A DNA stretch of 64,000 bases from NCBI GenBank assembly GCA_002737345.1, contig NSIK01000016.1, forward strand, positions 70,158 to 134,157, written 5' to 3'. This DNA comes from Nitrospirota bacterium. Lineage in GTDB: Bacteria > Nitrospirota > Nitrospiria > Nitrospirales > Nitrospiraceae. The notes below the pieces were generated by a model. It was not told the origin of the DNA and did not search any database. It worked only from the letters and a program-made list of their open reading frames with translations. The position numbers were made by a program, and so were the translations under genes. Of the stretch, positions 62,806 to 64,000 are shown in pieces (positions within the stretch are counted from its first letter, which is position 1; every line of letters begins with the position of its first letter).

Positions 62806-63114
62806 TCAGTGCTCCGTGACGCCGCCGGTGGAAGCGTCTGGCGGTGCGGCAGTCTCGGGGGCGGCACGTTTGCCGGTCAACGGCGGAAGTTTGGCAAATT
62901 TGTCCATCCGCTCGTCCAGCATGTTGTAGGCTTTTTGTTCAGCAAAGCCGGTTTTGTGGGTGCCTTTGACCAAGGTCGTGCTGGCGGACATGAGCCGCGT
63001 GGCCTCCTGGGCGCTGCAATGAGGGCAGACGGTGTCTTCAACTCTGGCATGGACTGATTGGGTAGCGTCGAACTGCTTCTCGCATTTTCCACAACGATAT
63101 TCGTAGATCGGCAT
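62806..63114 (-). CDS. FmdB-family zinc-ribbon protein
   Basis: 102 residues. The N-terminal FmdB zinc ribbon MPIYEYRCGKCEKQF...CPHCSA is intact; a low-complexity Pro/Ala tail follows. FmdB proteins are putative regulators. Shares a 128-base divergent region with the next small gene. Confidence 0.88.
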   Translation of the reverse strand: MPIYEYRCGKCEKQFDATQSVHARVEDTVCPHCSAQEATRLMSASTTLVKGTHKTGFAEQKAYNMLDERMDKFAKLPPLTGKRAAPETAAPPDASTGGVTEH

Positions 63115-63242
63115 GATTGATATCCTTCACGCGGGATAAAAGCCGGACAAAGAGAGGCAGTGCTCTTGACCAGCCGTTGAGCTTTGCCTTATTGTACACA
63201 TCTTGTAGACATGACTTCTAGTGGCTGAAGAGGAGGGTTTCG

Positions 63243-63419
63243 ATGCCCCTGTTGATTCGGAAGTACAAAAGTGTCAGTGGAATGATGCAGGAAGAGCGGA
63301 TTGACGATGAGGATCGGATCGCGCGCTATATGAAGCTCTTCGACAAGGACGATATCAAGAAGCTCGAGACCGGTGTGAAGGTCTTCATTGAGAAGGACGA
63401 GTGGCAACTCCTGCCGTAA
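63243..63419 (+). CDS. Small conserved-looking hypothetical protein
   Basis: 58 residues from ATG 63243 with GAGGAGGG five bases upstream. Sequence begins MPLLIRKYKSVSGMMQEERI and ends EKDEWQLLP; charged and soluble. No family recognised. The good ribosome-binding site and codon use favour a real gene. Confidence 0.65.
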   Translation: MPLLIRKYKSVSGMMQEERIDDEDRIARYMKLFDKDDIKKLETGVKVFIEKDEWQLLP

Positions 63420-63505
63420 GCTGTCTCAAGCATTGACGAGACATCCTCGTAGATTGCATCGGAATCTGATCGTGGCCGCGAATGCGGTCAAGCCCTGAAC
63501 GGTAA

Positions 63506-63526
63506 AAATGGGGCTCGGCCCCATTT
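63506..63526 (+). terminator. Hairpin, possible terminator
   Basis: Perfect nine-pair stem AAATGGGGC / GCCCCATTT with a TCG loop, 87 bases after the small gene. Confidence 0.45.
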
Positions 63527-63547
63527 GGTCTGAAAGGCGTGGTTGCT

Positions 63548-63757
63548 ATGACCTATTGGATTCACATCGCGCGGTCGATCGATCGAGTCACGCTCCATAA
63601 GGATCGTTGCGGGGAGGTGCCGTCGTCGACGATCGGATCTTCCAGCGATTTCTGGGAGGGCGGATGGTTCGACTATCCGGATAAGGAGCGAGCCGTAGCC
63701 GCGATGGAGAAGGCAGGGACGTCGGATCAGCGGCGCTGCGTTCTGTGCAAGGCGTAA
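63548..63757 (+). CDS. Small hypothetical protein
   Basis: 69 residues from ATG 63548 (GTG 63539 possible). TYWIHIARS at the start, a Cys near residue 24 and CVLC near the end suggest a metal or redox site. No family recognised. The stop TAA directly abuts repeat copy E. Confidence 0.6.
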   Translation: MTYWIHIARSIDRVTLHKDRCGEVPSSTIGSSSDFWEGGWFDYPDKERAVAAMEKAGTSDQRRCVLCKA

Positions 63758-63850
63758 CAGGATGCTGGAACAGTCCTCCAGCATCGTTCTCGTCTCGAAT
63801 GTATCCTCAAGGTTTGCGGCTACCCCCCGGTGCGTGTATCGGCTGCGGCC
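63755..63850 (+). repeat. Dispersed stop-codon-associated repeat, copy E (truncated)
   Basis: TAACAGGATGCTGGAACAG starting at the stop codon, then CATCGTTCTCGTCTCGAATG and a CCTCAAGG core; the distal arm is reduced to GGCTGCGGCCT. Confidence 0.65.
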
Positions 63851-63911
63851 TAGCGCATGATCGATTCGCAGCAATCCATCAGTCATCACTGTTGACCCAT
63901 CGCACAATCTG

Positions 63912-64000
63912 ATGCCACGATTCGCCCTCCTCCTGACAACGCTCATCTGGGGCGCGACGTTTCCTGCGACGAAAGTCGCGTTAGAACAAATCCCCCCGCT
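63912..64000 (+). CDS. EamA/DMT-family transporter (5' part, cut by window end)
   Basis: 29 residues visible: MPRFALLLTTLIWGATFPATKVAL, the first TM of an EamA drug/metabolite transporter. The rest lies outside the window. Confidence 0.7.
   Translation, partial: MPRFALLLTTLIWGATFPATKVALEQIPP

Overview
The window is a GC-rich, densely coded bacterial chromosome segment. Gene content and protein style fit Nitrospira (phylum Nitrospirota): a two-subunit pyruvate carboxylase as used by reductive-TCA autotrophs, a DUF3365 haem protein, a membrane protein with oxidase-subunit-I-like histidines, an LplT-PlsC-Aas fusion, and many small exported or lipoprotein hypotheticals. This assignment is inferred from gene content. 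No rRNA, tRNA, CRISPR array or intact insertion sequence was seen.

Layout. 0-4.3 kb: lipoprotein with a coiled coil and helix-hairpin-helix, then a MacA/MacB-type export system. 4.3-6 kb, minus strand: small HTH gene, mraZ and a RusA-family resolvase, beside a frameshifted comF remnant. 6-10.7 kb: an ABC ATPase and its probable double-FtsX permease, separated by a class 1A dihydroorotate dehydrogenase and a LuxR-type solo regulator. 10.9-17.5 kb, minus: rplU-rpmA-obgE-proB-nadD-rsfS-lapAB fusion-bioB. 17.8 kb: ilvE with a clear promoter. 18.8-22.3 kb, minus: gap-pgk-tpiA-secG behind a strong promoter and a terminator-like leader hairpin. 22.5-29.5 kb: mutS2, then queG, thiI, trxB and coaE. 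29.5-38.5 kb: exported and lipoprotein hypotheticals, a sulfite-oxidase-like molybdoenzyme, a TVP38/FAD-oxidoreductase/DUF3047 cluster, a tRNA nucleotidyltransferase and a J-domain protein. 38.5-49.6 kb: amidohydrolase, DUF3365 haem protein, aminotransferase, CPBP protease, epimerase, the three-domain phospholipid-repair fusion and a membrane-anchored MutS-like ATPase. 49.6-56.8 kb: prmA, MOSC, HU, methyltransferase, hydrolase, a 12-TM protein, thiD and tenA. 56.8-61.3 kb: hydrolase lipoprotein and pyruvate carboxylase subunits. 61.4-64 kb: IPT/TIG protein, phosphate-binding-like protein, FmdB protein, small conserved ORFs and the start of an EamA transporter.

The most striking non-coding feature is a dispersed repeat family of about 125 bp with imperfect terminal inverted repeats. 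I found seven full or partial copies. Five of them start exactly at the stop codon of the upstream gene (mutS2, thiI, CPBP protease, thiD, a small ORF) and lie in the sense direction, so the repeat end (TAGCAGGATGCTG-like) appears to supply or abut the stop codon. One truncated copy is fused to the 5' end of an IS3-type transposase gene. Other items of interest are the HTH-mraZ-rusA cassette with a perfect operator-like palindrome, the natural LapA-LapB fusion, an rsfS frame lacking a normal upstream start, and the pairing of a membrane MutS-like ATPase with a lipid-repair enzyme.
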